A model generated the notes under the pieces. The model was given only the letters and a program-made list of their open reading frames with translations, ran no database searches and was not told the origin of the DNA. A program made the translations under genes and the position numbers. Below are positions 1 through 12,953 of a stretch of 64,000 bases of DNA, in pieces. Every line of letters begins with the position of its first letter. The first letter of the stretch is position 1. Source of the stretch: Arthrobacter sp. DWC3. GTDB lineage: Bacteria > Actinomycetota > Actinomycetes > Actinomycetales > Micrococcaceae. Location: the NCBI RefSeq assembly GCF_002929375.1, contig NZ_PJIP01000004.1, positions 248,001 through 312,000 on the forward strand. Reading direction: 5' to 3'.

Positions 1-542
1 AACGACGCTTCGGCGGCTCGCTCGCGGACCTCGACGCCGTGCGTGCCGCCGTGGGCCTGCCCGTGCTGCGCAAGGACTTCACCGTGGACGAGTACCAGAT
101 CTGGGAGGCCCGCGCCCACGGCGCCGACGTCGTCCTCCTGATCGTCGCCGCCCTCTCCGACGAGGAGCTCGCCTCCTTTCTCGCCCTGACGCACCGGCTC
201 GGCATGAACGCGATCGTCGAGACGCACACGGAGGAGGAGGTGCGCCGCGCCGTCGCCGCCGGAGCCGCCATCATCGGCGTCAACGTCCGCAACCTGAAGA
301 CCCTCGAGATCGACCGGGACGTCTTCGGCCGGCTGGCGCACCTCGTCCCGACCGGCACCGTGATCATCGCCGAGTCCGGCGTGCGCGACGCCGACGACGT
401 CGCAGGGTACGCCGCGAGCGGCGCGCACTCCGTCCTCGTGGGGGAGGCGCTCGTCCGCCACAGCGATCCCGCCGCCACGATCGGCGCCTTCCGGCAGGCG
501 GGCAGCGCGGCATGGGACGCCGGCGTGGCGGCCCGCGGCTGA
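1..542 (+). CDS. trpC: Indole-3-glycerol phosphate synthase (5' truncated by window edge)
   Basis: Cytosolic enzyme of tryptophan biosynthesis that closes the indole ring of CdRP to give indole-3-glycerol phosphate. The window starts inside the gene. The open frame runs from base 3 with [15 protein letters not shown] followed by PVLRKDF, the conserved substrate-loop lysine region. Further motifs are [34 protein letters not shown] and IAESGV followed by the VLVGEAL phosphate-binding end of the TIM barrel. The GTG at base 39 is internal to the conserved domain and is not the real start. About 180 of the usual 260-270 residues are present and the C-terminus is intact. trpB follows after 124 bp. 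Confidence 0.96.
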   Translation, partial: RRFGGSLADLDAVRAAVGLPVLRKDFTVDEYQIWEARAHGADVVLLIVAALSDEELASFLALTHRLGMNAIVETHTEEEVRRAVAAGAAIIGVNVRNLKTLEIDRDVFGRLAHLVPTGTVIIAESGVRDADDVAGYAASGAHSVLVGEALVRHSDPAATIGAFRQAGSAAWDAGVAARG

Positions 543-666
543 CAGGCCCCTCCGCGGCCCGGCAGGGGCACGCGACAGCAGGACGGGCCGGAAGCCACCG
601 GCCCACGAGGCATCAGGACGGCACCGCCGCCCGGACCAGGACCAACAGGACAGGAACGCTGAAGCC

Positions 667-2027
<1,361 letters not shown>

Positions 2028-2031
<4 letters not shown>

Positions 2032-2879
2032 CCACGCAGTCCACCAACGGTCCCGCCGGACCGGCCACGGCCGGGCACTCCAAGGCCGCCGCCGCCATCG
2101 AGAAGGCCCGCAGCGAGGGGCGCACGGCGCTCATCGGCTACCTGCCCGCAGGGTTCCCCGACGTGCAGACCAGCATCGACGCCGGTATCGCCCTGGCGCG
2201 GAACGGCGTCGACCTCATCGAGATCGGCATCCCCTACTCCGACCCCGTGATGGACGGGCAGGTGATCCAGGAGGCCACCGTCGAGGCGCTGGCCAACGGC
2301 TTCACCGTCCCGCGGATCTTCGACGTGGTCGAGGGCATCACGCGTGCGACGGACGCGGCCGTGCTCGTCATGACCTACTGGAACCCGGTGATGCGCATGG
2401 GCGTCCGGGCGTTCGCCGAGCGCCTCGCGGCCGCCGGCGGTGCGGGGCTCATCACGCCGGACCTCATCCCCGACGAGGCGGCCGCATGGCTCGAGGCGTC
2501 GGACGAGTTCGGGCTGGACCGCGTGTTCCTCGTGGCACCGTCCACGTCCCCGCAGCGCATGCAGGCCACCGTGGATGCCAGCCGAGGCTTCGTCTACGCC
2601 GTCTCCGTCATGGGCGTCACCGGCGCCCGGACCTCCGTGGGCGCCGCCGCGCGCGCCGTGGTGGACGCCGCCCACGCGGCCGGCGCCGACCGCGTCTGCG
2701 TGGGGCTCGGGGTCTCCTCCTCGGCCCAGGTGCGGGAGATCGGTGCCTACGCCGACGGCGTCATCGTCGGCACGGCCCTCGTCGCCGCCCTGCGCGACGG
2801 CGGCGTGGACGCGGTCGCCGACCTCACCCGCGAGCTGAGCACCGGGACGCCGAAGGCGTCCGCGGGAGGGGCGGCATGA
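2028..2879 (+). CDS. trpA: Tryptophan synthase alpha chain
   Basis: Cleaves indole-3-glycerol phosphate and channels indole to TrpB. 283 residues, a normal length. The two catalytic acids are visible: E65 in [12 protein letters not shown] and D76 in VMDG. TIM-barrel motifs include [37 protein letters not shown] and VGLGVSS near the phosphate site. The GTG start overlaps the trpB stop by four bases, and the stop overlaps the lgt ATG by four bases (ATGA), so trpB-trpA-lgt form one tightly coupled run. Confidence 0.98.
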
Positions 2880-4054
2880 GCGCGGTCACCGTCCGCGTCT
2901 CGGCCTCGATCCCGAGCCCTCCGGCCGAGTGGGCGAGCTTCGGCCTCGGCCCCCTGACCATCCACGCCTATGCGCTCTGCATCCTGGCCGGCATCATCCT
3001 GGCCCTGATCCTGACGCAGAAGCGTTTCGTCTCCTTCGGCGGCCACGCGGACGCCGTCTGGGACATCGCCATCTGGGCCATCCCGTTCGGCATCATCGGC
3101 GGGCGGCTCTACCACGTGGTCTCCTCGCCGGACGCCTACTTCGGACCCGAGGGCGACCTCGCCCGGATCCCGCAGATCTGGCAGGGCGGGCTCGGCATCT
3201 GGGGGGCCATCGCCCTCGGCGCCGTCGGTGCGTGGATCGGCGCGCGGCGCGCGGGCGTGAAGCTCTCCGCGTTCGCCGACGCCGCAGCACCCGGCGTCCT
3301 CCTCGCGCAGGCCGTCGGCCGCCTCGGCAACTGGTTCAACCAGGAGCTCTTCGGAGCCCCCACGACCCTGCCGTGGGGCCTCGAGATCGACGCCGACAAC
3401 GTGAACTTCCCGCCCGACCAGGCGCCCGGCACGCTGTTCCACCCGACCTTCCTCTACGAGCTCCTGTGGAACCTCGCGGGCGTGGCGCTCCTGCTGCTGC
3501 TCGCACGGAAGTTCCGGCTGCGCGGGGGCCGCATGTTCTGGCTGTACGCGGCCTACTACACCCTCGGGCGCGTGTGGATCGAGACGCTGCGCATCGACGA
3601 CGCCGAGATGGTCACCCTCTTCGGCATCACGCAGCGCCTCAACGTATGGACCAGCATCGCCGTCTTCCTCGTGTCGCTCGCCGTCCTCGTGTACCTGTCG
3701 GTCCGGCGCGGTCCCGTGGACGCCCCCTCCGTGTACCTGCCCGGGCGGGAGCCGAAGGGCGCCGTCGAGGGTACGGCCGACGGGAGGGTCGTCGCGGCTG
3801 CGACGGACCTCCCGGCGTCCGGGGACGACGGGAAGGGCGCCGGCACCGCCGGCGGAGCCCCTGGCGCGGACCGCGATGCGCAGGGCCGTGCGGAGGACAT
3901 GGACGCCGTCGAGCCGGCCTCCTCCATGGGGTCCGACAGCGGCTCGCCCGGCCCCCGCGGTAACGCTTCGGCCACAGGTAGCCACGTGGCGGACACCGCG
4001 CAAAGGGCGCGGAATGACCGTGGTAACCTTTCCGAAACAACGGCTCCCGAGTAG
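2876..4054 (+). CDS. lgt: Prolipoprotein diacylglyceryl transferase
   Basis: Polytopic membrane enzyme that moves diacylglycerol from phosphatidylglycerol to the lipobox cysteine of prelipoproteins, the first step of lipoprotein maturation. Seen: about seven hydrophobic segments, the invariant GGRLYHVV with catalytic H80, and the family signature GRLGNWFNQE at about 148-157. The catalytic core ends near residue 283. The remaining roughly 110 residues are a low-complexity hydrophilic tail rich in Ala, Gly, Asp and Ser, probably cytoplasmic and disordered. Such tails occur in actinobacterial Lgt. The ATG overlaps the trpA stop. Position after trpA is a known actinobacterial arrangement. A GlnR-like box lies inside the last codons. 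Confidence 0.97.
   Translation: MSAVTVRVSASIPSPPAEWASFGLGPLTIHAYALCILAGIILALILTQKRFVSFGGHADAVWDIAIWAIPFGIIGGRLYHVVSSPDAYFGPEGDLARIPQIWQGGLGIWGAIALGAVGAWIGARRAGVKLSAFADAAAPGVLLAQAVGRLGNWFNQELFGAPTTLPWGLEIDADNVNFPPDQAPGTLFHPTFLYELLWNLAGVALLLLLARKFRLRGGRMFWLYAAYYTLGRVWIETLRIDDAEMVTLFGITQRLNVWTSIAVFLVSLAVLVYLSVRRGPVDAPSVYLPGREPKGAVEGTADGRVVAAATDLPASGDDGKGAGTAGGAPGADRDAQGRAEDMDAVEPASSMGSDSGSPGPRGNASATGSHVADTAQRARNDRGNLSETTAPE
4023..4038 (+). promoter_or_regulatory. Candidate GlnR-binding box upstream of gltBD
   Basis: GTAAC-n6-GAAAC, an exact match to one a/b half-site pair of the GlnR consensus (gTnAC-n6-GaAAC) described for Streptomyces and Mycobacterium. A weaker copy, GTAAC-n6-GCCAC, lies at 3960-3975. 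Both are within the 3' end of lgt, 338 bp or more before gltB. A nitrogen-control role is inferred from the motif and the downstream glutamate synthase genes. No matching -10 was assigned. Confidence 0.45.
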
Positions 4055-4375
4055 CGCTCCATGTTCCTCAGGGCCCCGCGACAGCGGAGCCGCGGGATTC
4101 GGTCCCCGCAAGCAGTCCCCGGGCCACCGCCCTCCAAGGACGCAACGCCACACAGTTGTGGACCATCGGTGCGACGGCCGGATCACCTTCTGAACCCGCA
4201 CCCGAACCGCCCCACCCGGCGCAGGACCACCACTGCGACTGCCCGCCAAGAGCGCCGGGCCCACCCGGCGCAGGCGGACAGATGAACCAAGACACGGTGC
4301 CCGCTCGAAGCGGACCCCGCGGGGCCAAGGCTGTCCCCTCCCGACGCTCCATCAAGGGGGAAGGATCCTTATCTG
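4055..4375 (+). other. Intergenic leader between lgt and gltB (321 bp)
   Basis: No convincing gene. It holds a short hairpin, CCACA-cagt-TGTGG (4148-4161), and a 15-bp direct repeat, CCCACCCGGCGCAGG, at 4211-4225 and 4260-4274. A 34-codon ORF (4282-4386) overlaps the gltB start by 11 nt. A strong purine-rich ribosome-binding site (aaggggaagg) sits just before the gltB ATG. With the GlnR-like box just upstream, a long 5' leader on the gltB transcript is possible but not proven. Confidence 0.5.
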
Positions 4376-7300
4376 ATGACTGCTGAAACTCCAGAGACCT
4401 CAACCGGGACGCAGCCCACGCAGCCCACTCCGGCGCCCGTCGAATCGCCCTTCACGCGCTTCGCCGCCATCCCGGAGGCCACGGGCCTCTACGACCCCGA
4501 GAACGAGAAGGACGCGTGCGGACTCGCCGTCATCGCGACCCTGCGCGGGGAGCCCGGCCACGATATCGTCGACGCCGCGCTGACCGCCCTGCGCAACCTC
4601 GAGCACCGCGGTGCCGTGGGCGCGGACGAGGGCACCGGCGACGGCGCGGGCCTGCTCACGCAGATCCCCGATGAGTTCTTCCGCGCCGTCGTCGACTTCC
4701 CGCTGCCGGTCGCCGGCTCCTACGTGGTGGGCACGGCGTTCCTCCCGGCCGAGGCGAAGGAGGAGGAGACGGCCCGTGCGGGCCTCGAGTCCATCGCGGA
4801 GGCCGAGGGCCTCGACGTGCTGGGCTGGCGCGTGGTCCCCGTCGTGGCGGACCTCGTGGGCGCCATGGCCCGTGCCTGCATGCCGCACTTCGTGCAGCTC
4901 TTCCTCGCGCCCGCCGACGGCGCCGTGTCCGACCTCGACGCGCGCGCGTTCCGGGTCCGCAAGCGCGCGCAGAACAAGTACGGCGTCTACTTCCCCTCGC
5001 TGTCGTCGAAGACGATCGTCTACAAGGGAATGCTGACCACCGCGCAGCTCGAGCCGTTCTACCCCGACCTCTCCGACGAGCGCTTCAAGACGCGCCTCGG
5101 GATCGTGCACTCCCGCTTCTCGACGAACACGTTCCCGTCCTGGCCCCTGGCGCAGCCGTTCCGCACCATCGCGCACAACGGCGAGATCAACACGGTCAAG
5201 GGCAACCGGAACTGGATGCGCGCCCGCCAGTCGCAGCTCTCCAACCGGCTGCTCGGGGACTCCCCTGAGGAGCTGTACCCCATCTGCACGCCGGGCGCCT
5301 CCGACTCCGCGTCCTTCGACGAGGTCGCCGAACTGCTGACCCTCTCGGGCCGGCCCATCACGCACTCGATCATGATGATGATCCCGGAGGCGTGGGAGAA
5401 CCACGCCACCATGGACCCGGCCCGCCGCGCCTTCTACCAGTACCACTCCATGCTCATGGAGCCCTGGGACGGTCCCGCCGCGGTGTCCTTCACCGACGGC
5501 CGCCTCGTCGGCGCCGTCCTGGACCGCAACGGCCTGCGCCCCGCCCGCTACTGGGTCACCGAGGACGGGCTCGTGATCCTCGCCTCCGAGGTGGGCGTGC
5601 TCGACGTCGAGCCCTCCCGCGTGGTCCGGAAGGGCCGCGTCTCCCCGGGCAAGATGTTCCTCGTCGACACCGAGGACGGCCGGCTCATCGAGGACCAGGA
5701 GATCAAGGCCGAGGTCGCCGCCGCCAACCCGTGGGGCGAGTGGGTCCGGGAGAACCTGATCCAGCTCGAGGACCTCCCCGAGCGCGAGCACGTCATCCAC
5801 ACGAAGGCGTCCATCAACCGCCGCCAGCGCACCTTCGGGTACACGCAGGAGGAACTGCGCATCCTCCTCGGTCCCATGGCGAAGAGTGGCGCAGAGCCCC
5901 TCGGCGCCATGGGCTCCGACACCCCCATCGCCGTGCTCTCCAAGCGCCCGCGCCTCCTGTTCGACTACTTCGTGCAGTCCTTCGCGCAGGTCACCAACCC
6001 GCCGCTGGACTCCATCCGCGAGGAGCTCGTGACCTCGATGGGCGTCACCATCGGCCCGGACGGCAACCTGCTGTCCACCGGGCAGGTCCGCTCGAAGCAG
6101 ATCGCCCTGAAGTTCCCCGTCATCACCAATGACGAATTGGCGAAGATCGCCAACCTCGAGACCGACGACGGCGACCGCCTCACCGTCCGCGTGCGCGGCC
6201 TGTACCGGCACGACGGCGGCGAGGCGGCCCTGCGCGCCCGGCTCGCCGAGATCTGCGAGCAGGTCTCCAGCGCGCTGAACCGCGGCGTGGAGTACGTGGT
6301 GCTCTCCGACCGCGACTCGAACGCCCAGTGGGCGCCCATCCCGTCGCTGCTGCTGACCAGCGCCGTGCACCACCACCTCCTGCGCAGCGCCAACCGCACC
6401 AAGACCTCCCTCGTGGTCGAGGCCGGCGACGTGCGCGAGGTCCACCACGTCGCCGTCCTGATCGGCTACGGCGCCTCCGCGGTCAACCCCTACCTGGCCA
6501 TGGAGAGCTGCGAGGAACTGGTCCGCAACGGCGACATCACCGGCGTCACCGCCGAGGCAGCCGTGAAGAACCTCATCAAGGGCCTCGGCAAGGGCGTCCT
6601 GAAGATCATGTCCAAGATGGGCATCTCCACGGTCAGCTCCTACTGCGGCGCGCAGACCTTCGAGGCGCTCGGACTGTCGCAGGAACTCGTCGACGAGTAC
6701 TTCCACGGCACGCAGACCCAGCTCGGCGGCGTGGGACTCGACGTCGTCGCGGCCGAGACCGCGGCCCGCCACGAGAGCGCGTACCCGCAGGACGGCATCG
6801 AGGATCCGCACCGCGGCCTCGACAACGGCGGCGAGTACCAGTGGCGCCGCGAGGGCCCGCCCCACCTGTTCAACCCCGAGACGGTGTTCCGGCTGCAGCA
6901 CGCCACGCGCGAGCGCCGCTACGACATCTTCAAGGCCTACACCCGCGGCGTGGACGACCAGTCCAAGGACCTCATGACCCTCCGCGGGCTCCTGAAGCTT
7001 CGCGGCGACGCCCGCCCGCCCGTCGCCATCGACGAGGTGGAGCCCGTCTCCGCGATCGTGAAGCGGTTCTCCACGGGCGCCATGAGCTACGGCTCCATCT
7101 CGCAGGAGGCCCACGAGACCCTCGCGATCGCGATGAACCGCCTCGGCGGCAAGTCCAACACGGGGGAGGGCGGCGAGGACGTGGAGCGCCTGCTGGACCC
7201 CGAGCGCCGCTCCGCCATCAAGCAGGTGGCCTCGGGCCGGTTCGGCGTCACGAGCCTGTACCTGACCAACGCGGACGACATCCAGATCAAGATGGCGCAG

Positions 7301-8984
7301 GGGGCCAAGCCCGGCGAGGGCGGCCAGCTCATGAGCCAGAAGGTGTACCCGTGGATCGCCCGGACGCGGCACTCCACGCCCGGCGTGGCACTCATCTCGC
7401 CGCCGCCACACCACGACATCTACTCGATCGAGGACCTCGCCCAGCTCATCTACGACCTCAAGCGCTCCAACCCGAGCGCCCGCGTCCACGTGAAGCTCGT
7501 CTCCGAGGTGGGCATCGGCACGGTCGCCGCGGGCGTCACGAAGGCCAAGGCCGACGTGGTCCTGGTGTCCGGGCACGACGGCGGCACCGGCGCGAGCCCG
7601 CTCAACTCGCTCAAGCACGCGGGTATCCCGTGGGAGCTCGGCCTCGCCGAGACGCAGCAGACGCTGATGCTCAACGGCCTGCGCGACCGCGTGGTGGTGC
7701 AGGTGGACGGGCAGTTGAAGACCGGGCGCGACGTCGTCATCGCGGCCCTGCTGGGCGGCGAGGAGTTCGGCTTCGCCACTGCGCCCCTCGTGGTGTCCGG
7801 CTGCATCATGATGCGCGTCTGCCACCTCGACACCTGCCCCGTGGGCGTCGCGACCCAGAACCCCGAGCTGCGGAGCCGCTTCACGGGCAAGCCCGAGTTC
7901 GTGGTCAACTTCTTCGAGTTCATCGCCGAGGAGGTCCGGGAGATCCTCGCGGAGCTCGGCTTCCGCACGCTCGAGGAGGCCATCGGCCACAGCGAGCTGC
8001 TCGACGCCCGCGAGGCCATCGAGCACTGGAAGGCCGACGGCCTGGACCTCGACCCGATCCTGCGCGGCAACGAGTTCGACTCGGGCGAGCCGATGCGCAA
8101 CATGCTCCCGCAGAACCACGAGCTCGACCAGCACTTCGACAACAAGCTCATCGAGATGAGCGCCGACGCGCTGCACCACCGCTCACCCGTCCGCATCTCG
8201 GTGGACGTCGTCAACACGGACCGCTCCGTCGGCACGATGCTCGGCCACGAGGTCACCCGCACCTTCGGGCTGGACACCCTCGGCACGAACACCATCGACG
8301 TGACCCTCACGGGCCAGGCGGGGCAGTCGCTCGGCGCCTTCCTGCCGGCCGGGATCACGCTGCGGCTGCTCGGCGACTCCAACGACTACGTGGGCAAGGG
8401 CCTGTCCGGTGGGCGGATCATCGTCCGCCCGGACCGCTCCAACGTGTTCCATGCCGAGGACAACGTCATCGCGGGCAACGTGATCGGCTACGGCGCCACG
8501 AGCGGCGAGATGTTCCTCCGCGGGCAGGTGGGGGAGCGGTTCCTCGTCCGTAACTCCGGAGCCACCGCGGTCGCCGAGGGCATCGGCGACCACGGCTGCG
8601 AGTACATGACGGGCGGCCAGGCCCTGATCCTCGGCCGCACGGGCCGCAACTTCGGTGCGGGCATGTCCGGCGGCACGGCCTTCGTGCTCGACCTGAACCG
8701 GGCCCGCGTCAACCGGCAGAGCCTGGAGAGCGGCGAACTCCTGCTCGTCGATCTCGATGCCGAGGACGTCGAGATCGTCCGGCAGCTGCTCATCCGGCAC
8801 GTCGAGGAGACCGAGTCCACGCTCGCCGAGAGCCTGCTGGACTCCTTCGAGGACACCGTCGCACGATTCACGAAGGTCCTGCCGCGCGACTACGCCGCGG
8901 TACTGGACGCCCGTGCCACCGCCGTCGAGCAGGGACTCGATCCCGACGGCGCGGAGGCATGGACCAAGATCCTGGAGGTGACCG

Positions 8985-8992
<8 letters not shown>
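4376..8992 (+). CDS. gltB: Glutamate synthase (NADPH) large subunit
   Basis: Large subunit of GOGAT, which makes two glutamates from glutamine and 2-oxoglutarate. 1538 residues, full length. Domain order: N-terminal nucleophile amidotransferase, central domain, FMN-binding synthase domain, C-terminal beta-helix (gxGxG repeats). The mature N-terminal nucleophile is C48 in KDACGLAV, so a 47-residue propeptide must be removed. The 3Fe-4S ligands appear as C1143, C1149 and C1154 in [15 protein letters not shown] (C-x5-C-x4-C). The ATG at 4376 follows a strong ribosome-binding site. The stop overlaps gltD by 8 nt. A GlnR-like box upstream suggests nitrogen control. Confidence 0.98.
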
Positions 8993-10442
<1,450 letters not shown>

Positions 10443-10535
10443 CCGGGACCTGACCGGCGCCTGACCGGTATCCGACCGGCACCGGTACCAGCTCCGCCCC
10501 CCCTTTCTCGCACCATCCCGACGACACAACACGAC

Positions 10536-10541
10536 TAGGCT
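10536..10541 (+). promoter_or_regulatory. -10 element of pyk, leaderless
   Basis: TAGGCT lies 6 nt before the pyk ATG at 10548, which would place the transcription start on the A of the start codon. No Shine-Dalgarno sequence is present, consistent with a leaderless mRNA. This also supports pyk having its own promoter rather than reading from gltD. Confidence 0.6.
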
Positions 10542-10547
10542 AGGTTC

Positions 10548-12038
10548 ATGAGACGCGCAAAAATCGTTGCCACCTTCGGCCCCGCAATCGCCAGCTATGA
10601 GAACACGCTCGCCGTGCTCGAGGCGGGCGTCGACGTGGCACGGATGAACATGAGCCACGGTGACTACACCGTGCACAGCAGCACCTACGAGAACGTCCGC
10701 CGTGCCTCCGAGGAGCTCGGCAAGCCCGTGGGTATCTTCGCCGACCTGCAGGGCCCCAAGATCCGCCTCGGCCGCTTCGCCGACGGCCCGCACCCCCTCG
10801 CCCCCGGCGACGTCTTCACCATCACGGTCGAGGACATCGAGGGGACGCAGGAGATCTCTTCCACCACGTTCAAGGGACTGCCCCAGGACGTCAGCGTCGG
10901 CGACCTCCTGCTCATCGACGACGGCAAGATCACCCTCCGCGCCACGGCGGTCGACGACGTGAAGGTCACCACGGAGGTCGTGGTGGGCGGCATGGTGTCG
11001 AACAACAAGGGCATCAACCTGCCAGGTGTCGCCGTGAACGTCCCCGCCCTGAGCGACAAGGACGAGGAGGACCTGCGCTGGGCCATCCGGATCGGCGTGG
11101 ACATGGTCGCCCTCTCCTTCGTCCGTGACGCCGGTGACGTGAAGCGCGTGCACGAGATCATGGACGAGGAGGGCCGCCGGGTCCCCGTCATCGCCAAGAT
11201 CGAGAAGCCGCAGGCCGTCGCCGCCCTCGAGGAGATCATCGACGCGTTCGACGCCATCATGGTGGCCCGTGGCGACCTCGGCGTGGAGATGCCGCTGCAG
11301 GACGTCCCGATCGTGCAGAAGCGCGCCGTCGAGCTCGCCCGCCGCTGGGCCAAGCCCGTCATCGTGGCCACGCAGGTGCTCGAGTCCATGATCGACAACC
11401 CGCGTCCCACGCGCGCCGAGGCCTCCGACTGCGCCAACGCCGTGCTCGACGGCGCGGACGCCGTCATGCTGTCCGGCGAGACGAGCGTGGGCAAGTACCC
11501 GATGGAGACCGTGCGCATCATGGCGGACATCATCGAGTCCACCGAGCGCCACGGCCTGGAGCGCGTGCCCCCGCTGGGCAGCAAGCCGAAGACCCGCGGT
11601 GGAGCTATCACGCGCGCCGCCGTCGAGATCTCCGACCAGCTCGACGCCAAGTACATCTGCACGTTCACGCAGTCCGGTGACTCCGCGCGCCGCCTGTCCC
11701 GTCTGCGCCCGAAGAAGCCGGTCCTCGCCTTCACCCCGGTGCAGTCCACTCTCAACGCCATGTCCCTCATCTGGGGGATCCAGCCGAAGCTCGTCGAGTT
11801 CGTGGCCCACACGGACGAGATGACGGCCCAGGTGGATAAGGTCCTGTTCGAACAGGGCCTCGTGGAGGTGGACGACCTCGTGGTCATTGCCGCCGGTTCC
11901 CCTCCCGGACAGGCCGGCTCGACCAACTCCATCAAGGTCCACCGCGTCGGCGACATCACCGATGCCGGGAAGCTGCCCGACGACCACACGGCCTACGTCA
12001 AGGAGGACGTCGGCCCCTGGCCCGTCAAGAAGAAGTAG
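10548..12038 (+). CDS. pyk: Pyruvate kinase
   Basis: Last step of glycolysis: PEP plus ADP to pyruvate plus ATP. 496 residues, normal for bacteria. Seen: R32 in ARMNMSHG for substrate phosphate, catalytic K217 in VIAKIEKPQAV, and the metal and PEP region MVARGDLGVEMP. ATQVLESMI follows and an allosteric C-terminal domain comes after. The protein starts MRRAKIVATFGPA, the usual N-terminus. A TAGGCT hexamer ends 6 nt before the ATG. A 20-bp perfect hairpin directly downstream ends the transcript. Confidence 0.98.
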   Translation: MRRAKIVATFGPAIASYENTLAVLEAGVDVARMNMSHGDYTVHSSTYENVRRASEELGKPVGIFADLQGPKIRLGRFADGPHPLAPGDVFTITVEDIEGTQEISSTTFKGLPQDVSVGDLLLIDDGKITLRATAVDDVKVTTEVVVGGMVSNNKGINLPGVAVNVPALSDKDEEDLRWAIRIGVDMVALSFVRDAGDVKRVHEIMDEEGRRVPVIAKIEKPQAVAALEEIIDAFDAIMVARGDLGVEMPLQDVPIVQKRAVELARRWAKPVIVATQVLESMIDNPRPTRAEASDCANAVLDGADAVMLSGETSVGKYPMETVRIMADIIESTERHGLERVPPLGSKPKTRGGAITRAAVEISDQLDAKYICTFTQSGDSARRLSRLRPKKPVLAFTPVQSTLNAMSLIWGIQPKLVEFVAHTDEMTAQVDKVLFEQGLVEVDDLVVIAAGSPPGQAGSTNSIKVHRVGDITDAGKLPDDHTAYVKEDVGPWPVKKK

Positions 12039-12043
12039 CTCCT

Positions 12044-12088
12044 GACGAAGAAGACCCCCACCCGTTCCGGGTGGGGGTCTTCTTCGTC
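12044..12088. terminator. Bidirectional terminator between pyk and pdtaR
   Basis: Perfect 20-bp inverted repeat (GACGAAGAAGACCCCCACCC, loop GTTCC, then the reverse complement). It lies between two convergent genes. The arms carry A/T-rich ends (gaagaag/cttcttc), so it can act for both strands. Confidence 0.9.
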
Positions 12089-12120
12089 GTCCTCGTCGAT
12101 CGGGTCCGTGGACCCGGCCC

Positions 12121-12723
12121 TCAGTTGACCTGGTTGATGATCGTCTCGGCGACCTCGCGCATGCTGAGGCGGCGGTCCATGGACGTCTTCTGGATCCAGC
12201 GGAAGGCCTCGGGCTCGGTGAGGCCCATCTTGGTGGTGAGGAGGCTCTTGGCGCGCTCCACGAGCTTGCGGGTGGCGAACTGCTCCTGCAGGTCGGACAC
12301 CTCGGCCTCGAGTGCCTTGATCTCCTCGTGGCGCGACATCGCGATCTCGATGGCGGGGATCAGGTCGGCGGGCGTGAAGGGCTTGACCACGTACGCCATC
12401 GCGCCGGCGTCGCGCGCCCGCTCGATGAGTTCCTTCTGGCTGAACGCGGTGAGAAGGACCACGGGGGCGATCCTCGCCTTCACGATGCGCTCGGCAGCGG
12501 TGATGCCGTCCATGACGGGCATCTTCACGTCCATGAGCACGAGGTCGGGCTTGTGCTCCTCGGCGAGTGCCACGGCCTTCTCGCCGTTGTCGGCCTCGGC
12601 CACGACCTCGTAGCCTTCCCCACGCAGGATCTCGATGATGTCGAGCCGGATGAGCGTCTCGTCCTCGGCCACGATGACCCGGCGTGCGGGTCCGGCGGGC
12701 GTGGATTCGGTGGGTTCAGACAC
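12121..12723 (-). CDS. pdtaR: ANTAR response regulator, PdtaR-like
   Basis: Receiver plus RNA-binding ANTAR protein of the Rv1626/PdtaR family, which acts by antitermination on target transcripts. 200 residues. Receiver: acidic pair E20-D21, phospho-acceptor D65 in LVLMDVKMP, T92, and K114 in VVKPF. A coiled linker is at about 125-150. ANTAR domain (about 140-195): RKLVERAKSLLTTKMGLTEPEAFRW, then the ALLDRRLS-like segment TSMDRRLSMREVAE. The GTG start follows AAGGAG by 6 nt. A possible -10 (TAGTCT) lies at 12790-12795 on the minus strand. The partner histidine kinase (PdtaS) is not in the window. Confidence 0.92.
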   Translation of the reverse strand: MSEPTESTPAGPARRVIVAEDETLIRLDIIEILRGEGYEVVAEADNGEKAVALAEEHKPDLVLMDVKMPVMDGITAAERIVKARIAPVVLLTAFSQKELIERARDAGAMAYVVKPFTPADLIPAIEIAMSRHEEIKALEAEVSDLQEQFATRKLVERAKSLLTTKMGLTEPEAFRWIQKTSMDRRLSMREVAETIINQVN

Positions 12724-12803
12724 TGTTGCTCCTTGATGATGGTGGCGTTCCGGTGGGTCCGTGGAGAGCGTGCTCGCGTACCCGGAAACAGACTATCGGC
12801 ATG

Positions 12804-12809
12804 TAGAGT
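12804..12809 (+). promoter_or_regulatory. Candidate -10 for tRNA-Leu
   Basis: TAGAGT about 60 bp before the tRNA, a TANNNT hexamer like those used elsewhere in the window. It is divergent from, and only about 9 bp from, the candidate -10 of the ANTAR regulator. No good -35 was seen, so this is tentative. Confidence 0.35.
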
Positions 12810-12869
12810 GGATTCGCGCACCGGCGGATGCGGAAGCAGGGCTTCCTGCCCGCAGCCGGGGCGCCGACG

Positions 12870-12951
12870 GCCCGAATGGCGGAATTGGCAGACGCGCTGC
12901 ACTCAAAATGCAGTATCGAGAGGTGTGTGGGTTCGAGTCCCACTTCGGGCA
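12870..12951 (+). tRNA. tRNA-Leu (anticodon CAA)
   Basis: Class II tRNA. The acceptor stem GCCCGAA pairs with TTCGGGC at 12944-12950, with discriminator A at 12951. Anticodon arm: CTGCA, loop CTCAAAA, TGCAG, which gives anticodon CAA and decodes UUG. It has a long variable arm, and the T arm is GTGGG-TTCGAGT-CCCAC. The 3' CCA is not fully encoded (ACCG follows), as is common in actinobacteria. Confidence 0.95.
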
Positions 12952-12953
12952 CC

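Noticed and set aside
39-542. GTG at 39 as the start of a complete trpC
   Set aside because: The frame is open to the window edge and the upstream residues [10 protein letters not shown] belong to the conserved barrel. The gene is truncated.
4400-8179. Very long open frame on the minus strand opposite gltB
   Set aside because: It is a shadow of gltB caused by high GC and third-position bias. The translated product is rich in Val, Leu, Arg, Gly and Asp with no domain, while gltB on the plus strand is a complete conserved protein.
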